Shown piece after piece: positions 45,801 to 54,641 of a stretch of DNA of 64,000 nt. The notes beneath the pieces were generated by a model. The model made no database searches, was not told where the DNA came from, and saw nothing but the letters and a program-made list of their open reading frames with translations. Position numbers and translations under genes: made by a program. The stretch's first letter is position 1. The number at the start of each line of letters is the position of its first letter. Source of the DNA: Winogradskyella psychrotolerans (GTDB taxonomy: Bacteria > Bacteroidota > Bacteroidia > Flavobacteriales > Flavobacteriaceae); the NCBI RefSeq assembly GCF_018860545.1, contig NZ_JAHKPN010000031.1, forward strand, positions 62,001 through 126,000. The letters run 5' to 3'.

Positions 45801-46873
45801 GGCTCTGCATATCTGTCTCCGAAATCATAGCCATTCGCTACAAATAAATCTTCGTCACCATCGAGATCAAAATCTGAAAATTTAACTCCCCAAGACCATC
45901 CAGTATTACTGAATGTAAACTCACTTGCCATTTCTGTAAATGTATTGTCACCATTATTATCGAGTAGAAAATTCTGATCTATAGTCGTTACTAGTACATC
46001 AAAATCACCATCCTTGTTATAATCACTCATGGCAATACCCATATCATCTCCCATCGTATTTGCCCCATAACTCAAAGCTTCATCGGTAAATGTATTACCA
46101 TTATTATTTATATATAGATAATTAGCTTTACTTAAATCATTTGAAACCAATAAATCCATAAAACCATCTTCATTAAAATCGAACGGTAGTGCGGTAAAAC
46201 TCGCTCTACCTTCAGTAGTAAAAAGCCCGGTTGCCATTGTAGCATCCGTAAACGTTTCATTACCATTATTTCTATAGAACTGGTTACTACCACAACCATT
46301 CCAGTCATTAATATAAATATCTAACAAACCGTCATTATTATAATCAAACCAAGTTGCGCCAGTATATCGACAAAACAAAGTGGGCTGAAAACCTGCACTA
46401 TCGGTAATATTTAAAAATGTTCCATCTCCTAAGTTTTTCCATAATTGCAGTTTAAGTGAATTTGTTAAAAATAAATCTGGAAAGCCATCATTATTAAAAT
46501 CTCCCCAAAACGCACCGCTTTTGTTACCGTCTAACCCAAAATACTGACTACCTCCTTCTTCTTGAGTTAATAAATCAACAAAACCTGCTACATCGGTGAC
46601 ATCTGTAAACGTGCCATCATTATTATTTTGAAACAAGCGGCTGAATGTTTTAGGACTACTGGGATCATCTTTCGCCTTTGCAACCACAAATACATCTAAA
46701 TCATTATCCCCATCATAATCTGCAACGGCTACTCCATTATTATCCTCAAGAACACTCAGACCAACAATATTTTCTACATGATTAAATACCTGAGTATATC
46801 CATTTTCAATCATAAAAATCATTAGTAAAATAATGATACCGTATAGTTTTAGATCGTGTAGTTTTTTAACCAT
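42833..46873 (-). CDS. FG-GAP/ASPIC-UnbV protein fused to a vanadium haloperoxidase-like domain, type IX cargo
   Basis: A 1346-residue secreted protein. A signal peptide or anchor (about 8-27) is followed by repeated FG-GAP/VCBS blades (about 30-430, with DYDGDNDLDVFV-type calcium loops), an ASPIC/UnbV domain (about 440-510), a CTDPLSCNYNPEA motif and a PKD-like domain. From about 640 to 1255 there is a PAP2/vanadium haloperoxidase domain. The vanadate site is complete: K1052 and R1059 (KGWYDYIRP), S1160-G1161-H1162 (FVSGHS), R1225 and H1231 (SRIWGGIHPPADD). The last 75 residues are a type IX sorting domain (EIGVYPNPTTNRELNIS). It may halogenate or dephosphorylate extracellular substrates; which one cannot be read from these residues. 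Confidence 0.9.
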   Translation of the reverse strand: MVKKLHDLKLYGIIILLMIFMIENGYTQVFNHVENIVGLSVLEDNNGVAVADYDGDNDLDVFVVAKAKDDPSSPKTFSRLFQNNNDGTFTDVTDVAGFVDLLTQEEGGSQYFGLDGNKSGAFWGDFNNDGFPDLFLTNSLKLQLWKNLGDGTFLNITDSAGFQPTLFCRYTGATWFDYNNDGLLDIYINDWNGCGSNQFYRNNGNETFTDATMATGLFTTEGRASFTALPFDFNEDGFMDLLVSNDLSKANYLYINNNGNTFTDEALSYGANTMGDDMGIAMSDYNKDGDFDVLVTTIDQNFLLDNNGDNTFTEMASEFTFSNTGWSWGVKFSDFDLDGDEDLFVANGYDFGDRYAEPNFYFKSSFANGGNNFEDVSSELHLNEVTISVEALDWDYDNDGDVDLFLTNSNGPSFLYENKTLNFDTTIPEAHFFKLQLEGTISNRDAIGTIVTLTTADGALKRYYSGVGVLGQSLQAVHFGLGDADNVLSLEIKWPSGIVETYLDLNVDSTIKATEGEGYQELNIIPSQKIYGCTDPLSCNYNPEATLSDDTCTYLESNEITGSLASSFLATETYNYSLGSESTANWVVSGGEIMSGQGTDTVTVKWHLEESGTVSVEEVSEQCSSLQTSIQVSLGVDNLPEDISIARLWNEALLEAIRKDYARPTIHARNLFHTSVAMYDIWAIYDDVAAPYLIGNTVHGFSSTLDDFIPAESKEESQKIAISFAMYRLLSHRFQNSPNVEVTQARFDLLMDKLGYNMTYSSLLYENGRAAALGNYVAQTLIDYGLQDGSREASGYNNAYYEPVNAPYALDLLTHPPINDPNRWEPLSLETYIDQSGNIIDGSVPPFLSPEWGNVSSFALTDEDKIAYDRDGDIYNVYHDPSDPPYISTTENTSESEAYKWGFSMVSIWQSHLDPTDNVMWDISPKSIGNVDISSFPMSFNDYPDYYDFIEGGANSQGHAINPVTGSPYASNMVPRGDYTRVLAEFWADGPDSETPPGHWFTLLNYVSDHPQFEKRFKGEGDILDPLEWDVKSYFILGGGMHDAAISAWSIKGWYDYIRPISALRYMATQGQSTDPSLDNYSVSGIELVDGYIEVVEEGDPLAGVLDINVGKIKLYTWKGHDYISNTETDQAGVGWILAENWYPYQRPTFVTPPFAGFVSGHSTYSRTASELMTFMTGDEFFPGGIAEFVAKKNEFLVFEEGPSQDVVLQWATYRDASNQTSLSRIWGGIHPPADDIPGRFIGQAVAEATFSFAIPYFEGEVLHINEVTSEIGVYPNPTTNRELNISSTNSNDVIQVFDMGGRKLELQSRRYDALTNTTTIKLTAAETGLYLLKVNAYSKMIVVNN

Positions 46874-47073
46874 ATGACATTTTTTTTATAAATATAAAAA
46901 TTAGCTTTAACATTCCATTAACTTTTACAATAATAACACAGGATGGTATATTCGGACAAGCTAATTACTATAGACTTCAGACACATTTTAATCCGTTAAT
47001 AAATACAATGACGATCTTGAACTTTAGCTAAAAAAACGTTAACTTAGCTAGACGCTATTTAATACTCAAAATT

Positions 47074-47973
47074 ATGGCATTTATTGACTATTACAAGATT
47101 CTTGGAGTAGAGAAAACTGCTACCAAAGCCGATATAAAAAAAGCCTACCGAAAATTGGCGAGAAAGTATCACCCGGACTTAAACCCCAACGACAAAGACG
47201 CTGAATTACAATTTAAAAAAGTTAACGAAGCTAATGAAGTATTAAGTGACGATGAAAATCGAAAAAAATACGATCAATACGGAGAAAATTGGCAACATGG
47301 TGAAGCCTACGAGCAAGCTAGAGAACAGCAGAAACAACAACGTCAGTCTCAACAACACTATCAACATTCGTCAGGCTCTCAAGGTTTTGGAGATGGTGAC
47401 TACTCCGATTTCTTTGAATCCATGTTTGGAGGTGGGTTTGATAACAGAAGTAGAACTACAAAGTTTAGAGGTCAAGACTTTAATGCGCAATTACAATTAG
47501 ACCTAAAAGATGTTTATATTATAGAAAAACGCGTATTAACAGTTAATGGAAAAAATATACGCCTAACCATACCTGCCGGAATTACCAATGGTCAAATCAT
47601 TAAAATAAAAGGTAAAGGTGGAGAAGGTAGAAATGGTGGACCTCATGGAGATTTACTAATAGAATTCATTATTACCAACACTACTGCTTTTAAACGTGAC
47701 GGATCCAATTTATATAAAACGGTAAATCTCGATTTATACAAAGCGGTTCTTGGAGGAGATGTTACGATTGACACATTTGATGGTAAAGTAAAATTGAATT
47801 TAAAACCACTCACACAAAACGGTACTCAAGTAAAACTGAAAGGTAAAGGCTTTCCTGTTTATAAGAAAGATGGACAATTTGGTGATTTGTATATTACCTA
47901 TAACATTGAATTACCTAAAAAACTGTCCGATAAAGAAAAAGAACTTTTTGAAGAACTGGCAAAATTACAATAG
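47074..47973 (+). CDS. cbpA: DnaJ-class co-chaperone, CbpA type
   Basis: A 299-residue J-domain protein. The J domain at 1-68 has the HPD motif at 33-35 (KYHPDLNPN), which stimulates DnaK ATPase. A Gln/Gly/Phe-rich linker follows (about 75-135), then the DnaJ C-terminal beta-sandwich domains. The CxxCxGxG zinc repeats of DnaJ are absent, which marks it as the CbpA type. A CbpM-like modulator gene follows 2 bp later, as in the E. coli cbpA-cbpM pair. Confidence 0.94.
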   Translation: MAFIDYYKILGVEKTATKADIKKAYRKLARKYHPDLNPNDKDAELQFKKVNEANEVLSDDENRKKYDQYGENWQHGEAYEQAREQQKQQRQSQQHYQHSSGSQGFGDGDYSDFFESMFGGGFDNRSRTTKFRGQDFNAQLQLDLKDVYIIEKRVLTVNGKNIRLTIPAGITNGQIIKIKGKGGEGRNGGPHGDLLIEFIITNTTAFKRDGSNLYKTVNLDLYKAVLGGDVTIDTFDGKVKLNLKPLTQNGTQVKLKGKGFPVYKKDGQFGDLYITYNIELPKKLSDKEKELFEELAKLQ

Positions 47974-47975
47974 CT

Positions 47976-48272
47976 ATGCAAAACTCACATCTCATACCGT
48001 TACCTAGTCTATGTACGCATTACCAAATTGAAATGTCTTTTTTTAATGGATTAAATGACTATGGACTAATTGAATTTATTAGTGTAGAACAGACCTACTG
48101 CATACATCAGGACAAAATTGCAGATTTAGAAAAAATGATTCGCTTGCATCAAGATCTTCAACTTAATTTTGAAGGCATCGATACTGTTTTTAACCTTTTA
48201 GAAAAAATCGACTATTTGAAATCTGAATTAACACTGACTCAGAATAAACTTAAACGGTTTGAAGACCTCTAA
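47976..48272 (+). CDS. cbpM: CbpM-like chaperone modulator
   Basis: A 98-residue MerR-like helical protein. It opens LIPLPSLCTHYQIEMSFFNG and continues LNDYGLIEF and LEKMIRLHQDLQLNFEGIDT, the shape of CbpM/YccW-type modulators that bind the J domain of CbpA and restrain it. The position 2 bp after cbpA supports this. A C-terminal helix (EKIDYLKSELTLTQNKLKRF) is probably a coiled coil. Confidence 0.85.
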   Translation: MQNSHLIPLPSLCTHYQIEMSFFNGLNDYGLIEFISVEQTYCIHQDKIADLEKMIRLHQDLQLNFEGIDTVFNLLEKIDYLKSELTLTQNKLKRFEDL

Positions 48273-48278
48273 ATCGGA

Positions 48279-48965
48279 CTAAGGAGTAGAATTAGAAACC
48301 TGCAACACTTTGCCGTTATAATATTTGTTTCCTGTTAAAGCAAAATCTTGAATATATCTCGCCATTTCTATAGCTGTCGTTGGTGCTATGTAGCCAGGAA
48401 ATGCTTCTTCTAACATTTCGGTTTGTACTGCTCCTAACGCTAATACATTAAATTGTGGTCCCGTTTCCTTAAACTCTTCCGCTAATAATTCGGTCATTGT
48501 AATTACAGCTCCTTTACTAGAACTGTAAGCTGATAAGCCTGGGAATTTCATACTGCCTTGAATACCTCCCATGGAGCTAATGGTCACCACATGACTATCA
48601 CCTTGCATAAATGGTAAAACCGTACGCGTTAATTCTGATACACCAAACACATTGGTTTGGTAAATTTTTTGAAAATCTTTAAAGGTAGTTTCAGCAAACG
48701 GTTTGTTAATAATGGCACCCGCATTATTGATTAAAACATCAACATGCTTCCATTCGTTTTTAATAAAGTCGGTTACTTTTTGATAATCAGCATCATTACA
48801 TAAATCGAATGCAAATGATGAAATATTGTCAAAATGCAGATTCGTTATTGGCTTTGCATTTCGAGATAATGCTAAAACGTTATGACCTAGATTAGCTAAT
48901 AAATGAACCAATTCAAACCCTATTCCACGACTTGTTCCTGTAACTATTATATTTTTACTCATCAT
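48279..48965 (-). CDS. Short-chain dehydrogenase/reductase
   Basis: A 228-residue classical SDR with IIVTGTSRGIGFELV at the N-terminus, the LINNAGAI motif and the catalytic YSSSK. No substrate can be assigned. The first Met (48965) and the second (48962) are both possible. Its 5' end overlaps the upstream M28 peptidase gene by about 11 bp, so the two are co-transcribed. Confidence 0.88.
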   Translation of the reverse strand: MMSKNIIVTGTSRGIGFELVHLLANLGHNVLALSRNAKPITNLHFDNISSFAFDLCNDADYQKVTDFIKNEWKHVDVLINNAGAIINKPFAETTFKDFQKIYQTNVFGVSELTRTVLPFMQGDSHVVTISSMGGIQGSMKFPGLSAYSSSKGAVITMTELLAEEFKETGPQFNVLALGAVQTEMLEEAFPGYIAPTTAIEMARYIQDFALTGNKYYNGKVLQVSNSTP

Positions 48966-49908
48966 TTAAAACAATTTCCTTAGTTGCTGTATTACTCATT
49001 TTCTCTATGCCAGGAATAATCCTATTAATTAAATCTGCCATGTGCTGATAATCCAATTTGTCAGCTTCATCATCAACATGATGATAATAATCGTAATTAG
49101 ATAAGTCGCAGGACGAAATGGTGTGACAAGGAAGCTTAAATGCATCATAAAATGCGAAATTATCGGATTGTCGGAACAAGTTATACTTTTTTGAAATTTC
49201 TGAAAACCCCAGTATATTAGACCCTAAGTACTCATTCATTTTACTCGCCATATTAGATTTACCATAGCCTGTAACGAAAGCAACATAATCTCTATCTACA
49301 AAAGGTACACCAATCATTTCCATATTCACCATGCTATAGAGATCTAAATTTTCTGACTTTAATTTCTCTGCCAAGTGTTTAGAGCCTAACAATCCTTTTT
49401 CTTCAGCTGAAAAAAATACAAACATCAAACTGCGTTTATTGTTCTTTTTAGCCGCAAAATATTTTGCCATAGCCAAAACAGAACTTGTACCTGCCGCATT
49501 ATCATTCGCACCATTAGCGATAGAATCATTTTCTACTATTTTCTTTGAAATACCGATATGATCATAGTGCGCACCAATAATGACAAATTCATCTTTTAAA
49601 ACCGCATCATTGCCTTCTATGACGCCAACAACATTGAAAGCGTCTAATTCACCAACCTTAAATGGGTCTCTATACGTTTCGAAATATGGCTTTACATTAT
49701 ATGACTTTAATTGATTTTCTAAATAATGTGCTGCTTTATCAATACCTTCAGAACCCGTATCTCGACCAATTAATTCATCAGATGCCAAATAAGTCACCAT
49801 AGATTCTAATTCTGTACTGGTAATGCTAATTGACTCGGACTCAGATTTTACGCTAGTTTTACAGCTATAAATAAGTAATACAATAAAAAATGGGATAAAT
49901 CTCTTCAT
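48955..49908 (-). CDS. M28 family zinc aminopeptidase, lipoprotein
   Basis: A 317-residue lipoprotein with signal MKRFIPFFIVLLIYSC and Cys16. The two-zinc M28 site is visible: H114 and D116 in IIGAHYDHIG, D136 in NGANDNAAG, E169-E170 in FFSAEEKGLLG, and late ligands near NMEMIG and HHVDDEAD. Such enzymes remove N-terminal residues from peptides in the periplasm or at the surface. The gene is followed by the SDR with an 11-bp overlap. Confidence 0.92.
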   Translation of the reverse strand: MKRFIPFFIVLLIYSCKTSVKSESESISITSTELESMVTYLASDELIGRDTGSEGIDKAAHYLENQLKSYNVKPYFETYRDPFKVGELDAFNVVGVIEGNDAVLKDEFVIIGAHYDHIGISKKIVENDSIANGANDNAAGTSSVLAMAKYFAAKKNNKRSLMFVFFSAEEKGLLGSKHLAEKLKSENLDLYSMVNMEMIGVPFVDRDYVAFVTGYGKSNMASKMNEYLGSNILGFSEISKKYNLFRQSDNFAFYDAFKLPCHTISSCDLSNYDYYHHVDDEADKLDYQHMADLINRIIPGIEKMSNTATKEIVLNDE

Positions 49909-49931
49909 AAAATAAATTTGTGTTTAAATAT

Positions 49932-49968
49932 AAAAAATCCTGATTCGAAAAATTATCAAATCAGGATT
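49932..49968 (-). terminator. Intrinsic terminator of the PDH operon
   Basis: Arms AATCCTGATT and AATCAGGATT enclose a 13-base loop; on the minus strand the stem is followed by six T. It lies about 40 bp after the stop of the E2 gene and would end the E1-alpha/E2 transcript. Confidence 0.75.
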
Positions 49969-49978
49969 ATATTATTTA

Positions 49979-50004
49979 GATTCTTGGCTACGCTCAGATT
50001 GACA
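49979..50004 (-). repeat. Intergenic REP-like sequence
   Basis: On the minus strand TGTCAATCTGAGCGTAGCCA continues into AGAATC. It follows the TGTCA..CTGAGC..AG pattern seen inside the A2M gene at 5651-5675. It lies just after the E2 stop and before the terminator hairpin. Confidence 0.5.
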
Positions 50005-50009
50005 TTTTT

Positions 50010-51638
50010 TTATACTAACATTGTTACTGGGTTTTCAATATACCCTTTTAATGTTTGAAGGAATTGTGCTCCTGTTGCTCCATCTACAGTTCTGTGATCA
50101 CAAGCTAAGCACAGTTGCATGGTATTACCGACAACAATCTGTCCGTTTTTAACCACTGGTTTTTCAACAATATTTCCAACAGATAAAATAGCTGAATTAG
50201 GTTGATTGATAATAGATGTAAAACTATCAATACCAAACATTCCTAAATTAGAAACGGTAAATGTACTACCTTCCATTTCATCTAATGCTAATTTTTTATT
50301 TCTAGCTTTACCTGCAAATTCTCTAACAGCGGCACCAATTTGAGGTAAGCTTTGCTCATTCGCAAATTTAACTACAGGTACTAATAAACCATCTGGTACC
50401 GCAACTGCTACACCAATATGTACGTGGTTGTTTAGTTGCATTCTATCATCAAACCATTGCGAGTTGACTTGCGGATGTTGCTTTAAAGCTAAAGCACATG
50501 CCTTTACAATCATATCGTTGTATGAAATCTTAGTGTCTGGAATAGAATTATACTGCATTCTAAATGCAATCGCGTTCTCCATATCAAACTCCACATTTAA
50601 ATAATAATGTGGTGCTGTAAATTTGGATTTCGCCAAGTTTTTAGCAATCGCTTTACGCATATTAGAGTTTGGTACCTCATCAAAATCTTCTTGACCAGTG
50701 GCAACAAATTTACCGACGGAAGCTCCTTGAGCAGCAGGTGTAAAGTTTTCGATATCTTTCTTTACAATTCTACCGTTTTCGCCTGTTCCTTTAACTTGAC
50801 TCAAATTAACTCCTTTTTCATCAGCCATTTTTTTAGCTAACGGAGATGCAAAAATACGTCCTGAAGTAGCCGTTTCTTTCGAAACGGAAGGTGCTGCTTT
50901 AGGAGCCTCCTTCTTTACGTCTGCTTTCTTAGGTTCTGCTTTTGGAGCCTCTTTTTTAGGTTCTGGTTTTGCTTCTTTTTTAGCTTCACCATTATCTAAT
51001 TTAAAGTTTTTTGCGATACTAGAGACATCAGTTCCTTCAGGACCAATAATCGCTAATAATGAATCTACCTTAGCCGATTCACCCTCTTCTAAACCAATAA
51101 ATAATAAGTGTCCTGATTGGAATGATTCAAATTCCATGGTCGCCTTATCCGTTTCTATTTCAGCGAGAATATCTCCTTCTTCAACCTCATCACCAACTTT
51201 CTTTAACCATGTGGCAACAGTCCCTTCTTCCATGGTATCACTTAAACGTGGCATGGTCACCACAGTAACTCCTTCTGGTAATTCAGAAGTCTCACTAGGC
51301 TCTTCCTCTGAAGATGCTTCAGCTGTACGCTCAGCCACCTCTTCTTTTTCATCAGCTGCTTCAGTAGCACTTCCATTTAAATAGCTAGAAATATCTTCAC
51401 CTTCATCACCAATAATGGCTAAAAGCGTATCTACTTTTGCGGTTTCACCTTCCTGAATACCAATATGCAATAGCGTTCCTTCGTTAAAAGATTCGAACTC
51501 CATAGTTGCTTTATCAGTTTCAATTTCAGCTAAAATATCTCCTTCTTCAACTTTGTCACCAACGTTTTTTAACCAAGAAGCAACTGTTCCTTCCTCCATG
51601 GTGTCACTTAAACGTGGCATATTTATTACTTCTGCCAT
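50010..51638 (-). CDS. Pyruvate dehydrogenase E2, dihydrolipoamide acetyltransferase
   Basis: A 542-residue E2 with two lipoyl domains (about 1-78 and 125-200; lipoyl lysines K43 and K165, both in ETDKATMEFES), Ala/Pro/Lys/Glu-rich linkers (about 85-120 and 205-255), a peripheral-subunit-binding domain at about 263-298 (FASPLAKKMADEKGVNLSQV) and the catalytic domain ending DHRTVDGATGAQF (H515, D519). The two lipoyl domains are nearly identical at their starts, which suggests an internal duplication. It forms the core that transfers acetyl to CoA. The E1-alpha gene ends 3 bp upstream; E1-beta and E3 are not in the window. Confidence 0.97.
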   Translation of the reverse strand: MAEVINMPRLSDTMEEGTVASWLKNVGDKVEEGDILAEIETDKATMEFESFNEGTLLHIGIQEGETAKVDTLLAIIGDEGEDISSYLNGSATEAADEKEEVAERTAEASSEEEPSETSELPEGVTVVTMPRLSDTMEEGTVATWLKKVGDEVEEGDILAEIETDKATMEFESFQSGHLLFIGLEEGESAKVDSLLAIIGPEGTDVSSIAKNFKLDNGEAKKEAKPEPKKEAPKAEPKKADVKKEAPKAAPSVSKETATSGRIFASPLAKKMADEKGVNLSQVKGTGENGRIVKKDIENFTPAAQGASVGKFVATGQEDFDEVPNSNMRKAIAKNLAKSKFTAPHYYLNVEFDMENAIAFRMQYNSIPDTKISYNDMIVKACALALKQHPQVNSQWFDDRMQLNNHVHIGVAVAVPDGLLVPVVKFANEQSLPQIGAAVREFAGKARNKKLALDEMEGSTFTVSNLGMFGIDSFTSIINQPNSAILSVGNIVEKPVVKNGQIVVGNTMQLCLACDHRTVDGATGAQFLQTLKGYIENPVTMLV

Positions 51639-51641
51639 AGC

Positions 51642-52643
51642 TTACTTAATTTTGTGGTCTATAAATGGGTAATCTTCTTGTTCGTATACAACATCGTACA
51701 TCACATTCTTTTCAGGATATGGAGACTCATCTGCGAATTTCTCACACTCCGAAACAAGTTGCTTCACTCTCTTATCAATAACTTTTAAATCTGCTTCTGA
51801 AGCATATTCATTTTCAAGAATAATATCTTTCACTTGTGTTATTGGGTCAATTTTTTTGTACTCAGCAACTTCATCTTTTGTTCTGTAGTGCTGTGCATCA
51901 GACATGGAGTGACCTCTATAACGGTAGGTTTTAACCTCTAAGAACGATGGGCCACCACCTTTTCTTGCACGTTGGATAGCTTCATCAAAAGCTTCAGCAA
52001 CTTTAATAGGGTTCATACCATCTACTGGTCCTGAAGGCATATCATAGCCAAGACCAAGCTTCCAAACATCTGTATGGTTTGCTGTACGAGCAACCGAAGT
52101 TCCCATGGCATAACCGTTGTTTTCACAAACAAATACAACGGGTAAATTCCAAAGCATTGCTAAGTTAAATGTTTCGTGTAATGAACCTTGTCTTGCAGCT
52201 CCATCACCAAAACAACAAATCGTTACAGCATCTTTATCGTGATATTTATCACCAAATGCAATACCTGCACCTAAAGGAATTTGTCCACCTACAATACCAT
52301 GACCACCATAAAAACGATGTTCCTTTGAGAAAATGTGCATAGATCCACCAAGACCTTGCGACGTTCCTGTTGCTTTTCCAAACAATTCAGCCATCACACG
52401 CTTCGGGTCAACACCCATACCAATTGGTTGAACGTGATTACGATATGCGGTAATCATTTTGTCCTTGGTTAAATCCATAGCATGTAAAGCACCTGCTAAT
52501 ACCGCCTCTTGTCCATTATATAAATGAAGGAATCCTCTAACTTTTTGTTGAATGTAAACTGCGGCAAGTTTGTCTTCAAACTTACGCCAGAATAACATGT
52601 CCTCGTACCACTTTAGGTAAACTTCTTTGGTTATTTTTTGCAT
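51642..52643 (-). CDS. pdhA: Pyruvate dehydrogenase E1 component, alpha subunit
   Basis: A 333-residue E1-alpha that uses thiamine diphosphate to decarboxylate pyruvate. It shows YRNHVQPIGMGVDPKRVMAE, GLGGSMHIF, the ThDP-binding GDGAARQGSLHETFN ... CENN stretch, and the phosphorylation-loop region TYRYRGHSMSDAQHYR. It is a normal length and has no fused beta domain; E1-beta must be encoded elsewhere. It is co-transcribed with E2, 3 bp apart. A TATTTTTG box precedes the gene but without a properly spaced TTG. Confidence 0.97.
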   Translation of the reverse strand: MQKITKEVYLKWYEDMLFWRKFEDKLAAVYIQQKVRGFLHLYNGQEAVLAGALHAMDLTKDKMITAYRNHVQPIGMGVDPKRVMAELFGKATGTSQGLGGSMHIFSKEHRFYGGHGIVGGQIPLGAGIAFGDKYHDKDAVTICCFGDGAARQGSLHETFNLAMLWNLPVVFVCENNGYAMGTSVARTANHTDVWKLGLGYDMPSGPVDGMNPIKVAEAFDEAIQRARKGGGPSFLEVKTYRYRGHSMSDAQHYRTKDEVAEYKKIDPITQVKDIILENEYASEADLKVIDKRVKQLVSECEKFADESPYPEKNVMYDVVYEQEDYPFIDHKIK

Positions 52644-52754
52644 TTCTTGATGAGTTCTTTAAATCGAATAACAAAAATAACACTTTAGACAATAATGAAG
52701 AAGTAGTATATCGTAAAAAAAAAGAAGATTACTGATTTTTTTTCAACAAATAGC

Positions 52755-53237
52755 TTATAATACTGAACTTTCAAAAAGAAGTGGTAATAAATTAGCTAAG
52801 GAGTTTGATTTTACCACCTTGCCTTGCGCTCCCATGAAGTATATTTCAATGGGTTGATCTTGTTTTATTTCGTATTCTGCAATTGATTGTCGGCAAGCTC
52901 CGCATGGCGGAATCGGTTTATCCGTAACTTGGTTTTGAGATGAAGCTGTGATAGCCATTTTTAAAATTTTGGCCTTTGGATATTTTGCACCTGCATAATA
53001 TATAGCTGTACGTTCTGCACATAAACCAGAAGGAAAGCATGCATTTTCTTGGTTACTTCCGATAACCACAATACTATTATCGAGTAAAATAGCAGCTCCT
53101 ACATTAAATTTTGAATAAGGTGCATAAGCGTTATCTCTAGCTTCTATTGCAGTATTCATTAAGTTCTGAATGGCTTTAGGAAGCTCGTTCATATCATCAT
53201 AGACTTGTAATGTGGTTTCTATTTTGACTTCCTTCAT
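52755..53237 (-). CDS. cdd: Cytidine deaminase
   Basis: A 160-residue homotetramer-type cytidine deaminase for pyrimidine salvage. The catalytic site is C73-A-E75 (GLCAERTAIY), with the zinc cysteines C112 and C115 in PPCGACRQ. The YAPYSKFNVGAAI segment binds the nucleoside. The length is slightly above the usual 130-140 because of an N-terminal extension. It is flanked upstream by the terminator after porV. Confidence 0.97.
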   Translation of the reverse strand: MKEVKIETTLQVYDDMNELPKAIQNLMNTAIEARDNAYAPYSKFNVGAAILLDNSIVVIGSNQENACFPSGLCAERTAIYYAGAKYPKAKILKMAITASSQNQVTDKPIPPCGACRQSIAEYEIKQDQPIEIYFMGAQGKVVKSNSLANLLPLLFESSVL

Positions 53238-53258
53238 AGTTTGCTGTTTATTTTAGAC

Positions 53259-53293
53259 AAAAAAACTATTGCTTTTAATAAACAATAGTTTTT
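53259..53293 (-). terminator. Intrinsic terminator of porV
   Basis: Perfect 11-bp arms AAAAACTATTG and CAATAGTTTTT with an 11-base loop, just after the porV stop on the minus strand. The A run at 53259-53265 gives the U tract. Confidence 0.8.
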
Positions 53294-53317
53294 GATATCT
53301 CAATTTAGTAATAAATT

Positions 53318-54562
53318 TTAATATTCATCATATTCTCCATCACCAAAATTAAAGGTTAGAGAAAAACGTAAGGTGTTTTCTAACGGACTCTGAATTTTAG
53401 ACGCTGAAAATAAATAGGATAGATCGACATTTATAGTTGTGTATTTAAATCCTGCTCCAAGGGCAAAAAACTTACGTGCACCTTTATCATCTGCTTCGTT
53501 AAAATATCCTGTTCTAAATGAAAAATTATCTTGATAAGTGTATTCTGCACTCAGTGCCCAAGTAAATTCTCTAAGCTCTTCACTGAAACCTCCTGGAGCA
53601 TCACTAAACGACTGAAAAACACCATTTAAAAAACTAACATCAGGATCTTGACCTTCCATTATAATATCAGTATCACTAATAGGATTATCATATTCTTCTC
53701 CCTCATCGTACATCCCATTTCCATTCTCATCGTCGTAGTTATATTCTTTACCATAAATAGGAGGCGTAGGCACCAAATATTTAGTCACTTCACCTGTTAC
53801 TGACAGTGTATTATATTGATCAAATATAAAATCAAAACCTGCACCTAATCTTAAATTTGTTGGCTGAAACACATCATTACCACCATCATCATATTTAAAT
53901 TTCGGACCTAAGTTTTGAATGGCAAAACCAGCTCTCCAACGGCCATTAAAATCATTATAAGCTTCTTCCTCACTTTGGTAATACCCTGTAATATCAGCAC
54001 CAAATGTGCTTCCTGGTTGTGCATTAGAGTCCACCTGACCAATTCTTAATGCAGATCTCATATAACGCAAGCCTACAGCCATAGAAAACTGATCACCTAG
54101 TCGTAAGGTATACGCACCATCAATTGCATACTCATTAGGTTTTACAGCGGTACCTTGATCATTAGCATCTTGAGTTAACACAATTTCCCCTAAAGAAAAA
54201 TACTTAAGACTTACAGAAAAAGCACTGAAATCATTTATTCTATTAAAATAGGTCACATAACTCAAGGAAATGTCGTTTACCAATCGTGTTAAATAGGGGG
54301 TGTATGTTAACCCCACACCTTGCTTCGTTTCAGAAAACACATATTTTGCAGGATTGTATTGTTGTGAAAACCCATCTACAGAAGTTGCAACTCCCATATC
54401 TCCTAAAGAAGCCGATCTCGCATCTGGAGCAATTAACATAAAAGGCAAACCTGTGGTGATAACTCTACTATCATTAGAGTTTGGTATTATTACAGTACCA
54501 TCTTGGGCAAAAGCGTTACCAAGTGTAACAAGAGCCATTAAGGCTATAATCTGTTTCTTCAT
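53318..54562 (-). CDS. porV: Type IX secretion outer-membrane protein PorV
   Basis: A 414-residue PorV/LptO. A signal peptide (MKKQIIALMALVTLGNAFAQ) is followed by the conserved ITTGLPFMLIAPDARSASLG and GDMGVATS opening, and a beta-barrel of the OmpP1/FadL type with the FSASKI and FGDGEYDEY end. PorV shuttles folded cargo from the translocon to the attachment complex with PorU. It lies 65 bp downstream of porU but has its own consensus promoter overlapping the porU stop and its own terminator. Confidence 0.96.
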   Translation of the reverse strand: MKKQIIALMALVTLGNAFAQDGTVIIPNSNDSRVITTGLPFMLIAPDARSASLGDMGVATSVDGFSQQYNPAKYVFSETKQGVGLTYTPYLTRLVNDISLSYVTYFNRINDFSAFSVSLKYFSLGEIVLTQDANDQGTAVKPNEYAIDGAYTLRLGDQFSMAVGLRYMRSALRIGQVDSNAQPGSTFGADITGYYQSEEEAYNDFNGRWRAGFAIQNLGPKFKYDDGGNDVFQPTNLRLGAGFDFIFDQYNTLSVTGEVTKYLVPTPPIYGKEYNYDDENGNGMYDEGEEYDNPISDTDIIMEGQDPDVSFLNGVFQSFSDAPGGFSEELREFTWALSAEYTYQDNFSFRTGYFNEADDKGARKFFALGAGFKYTTINVDLSYLFSASKIQSPLENTLRFSLTFNFGDGEYDEY

Positions 54563-54611
54563 GTTCTATTTTTGAAATATTAATACCACTTCAATAGTAT
54601 TAATGCGTTAG

Positions 54612-54641
54612 CAAATATAATTTATTATTATAGTATGACAA
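54612..54641 (-). promoter_or_regulatory. Promoter of porV overlapping the end of porU
   Basis: On the minus strand TTG (54641-54639), 19 bp, then TATATTTG (54619-54612) match the Bacteroidota consensus exactly. The -33 half lies inside the last codons of porU. Transcription would start near 54605, giving a leader of about 43 nt, so porV need not depend on porU transcription. Confidence 0.7.

Noticed and set aside
42833..46873. Two separate genes (FG-GAP protein and haloperoxidase) joined by a sequencing error
   Set aside because: The frame is open throughout, the linker region is a coherent PKD-like domain, and only one signal peptide and one sorting tail are present.
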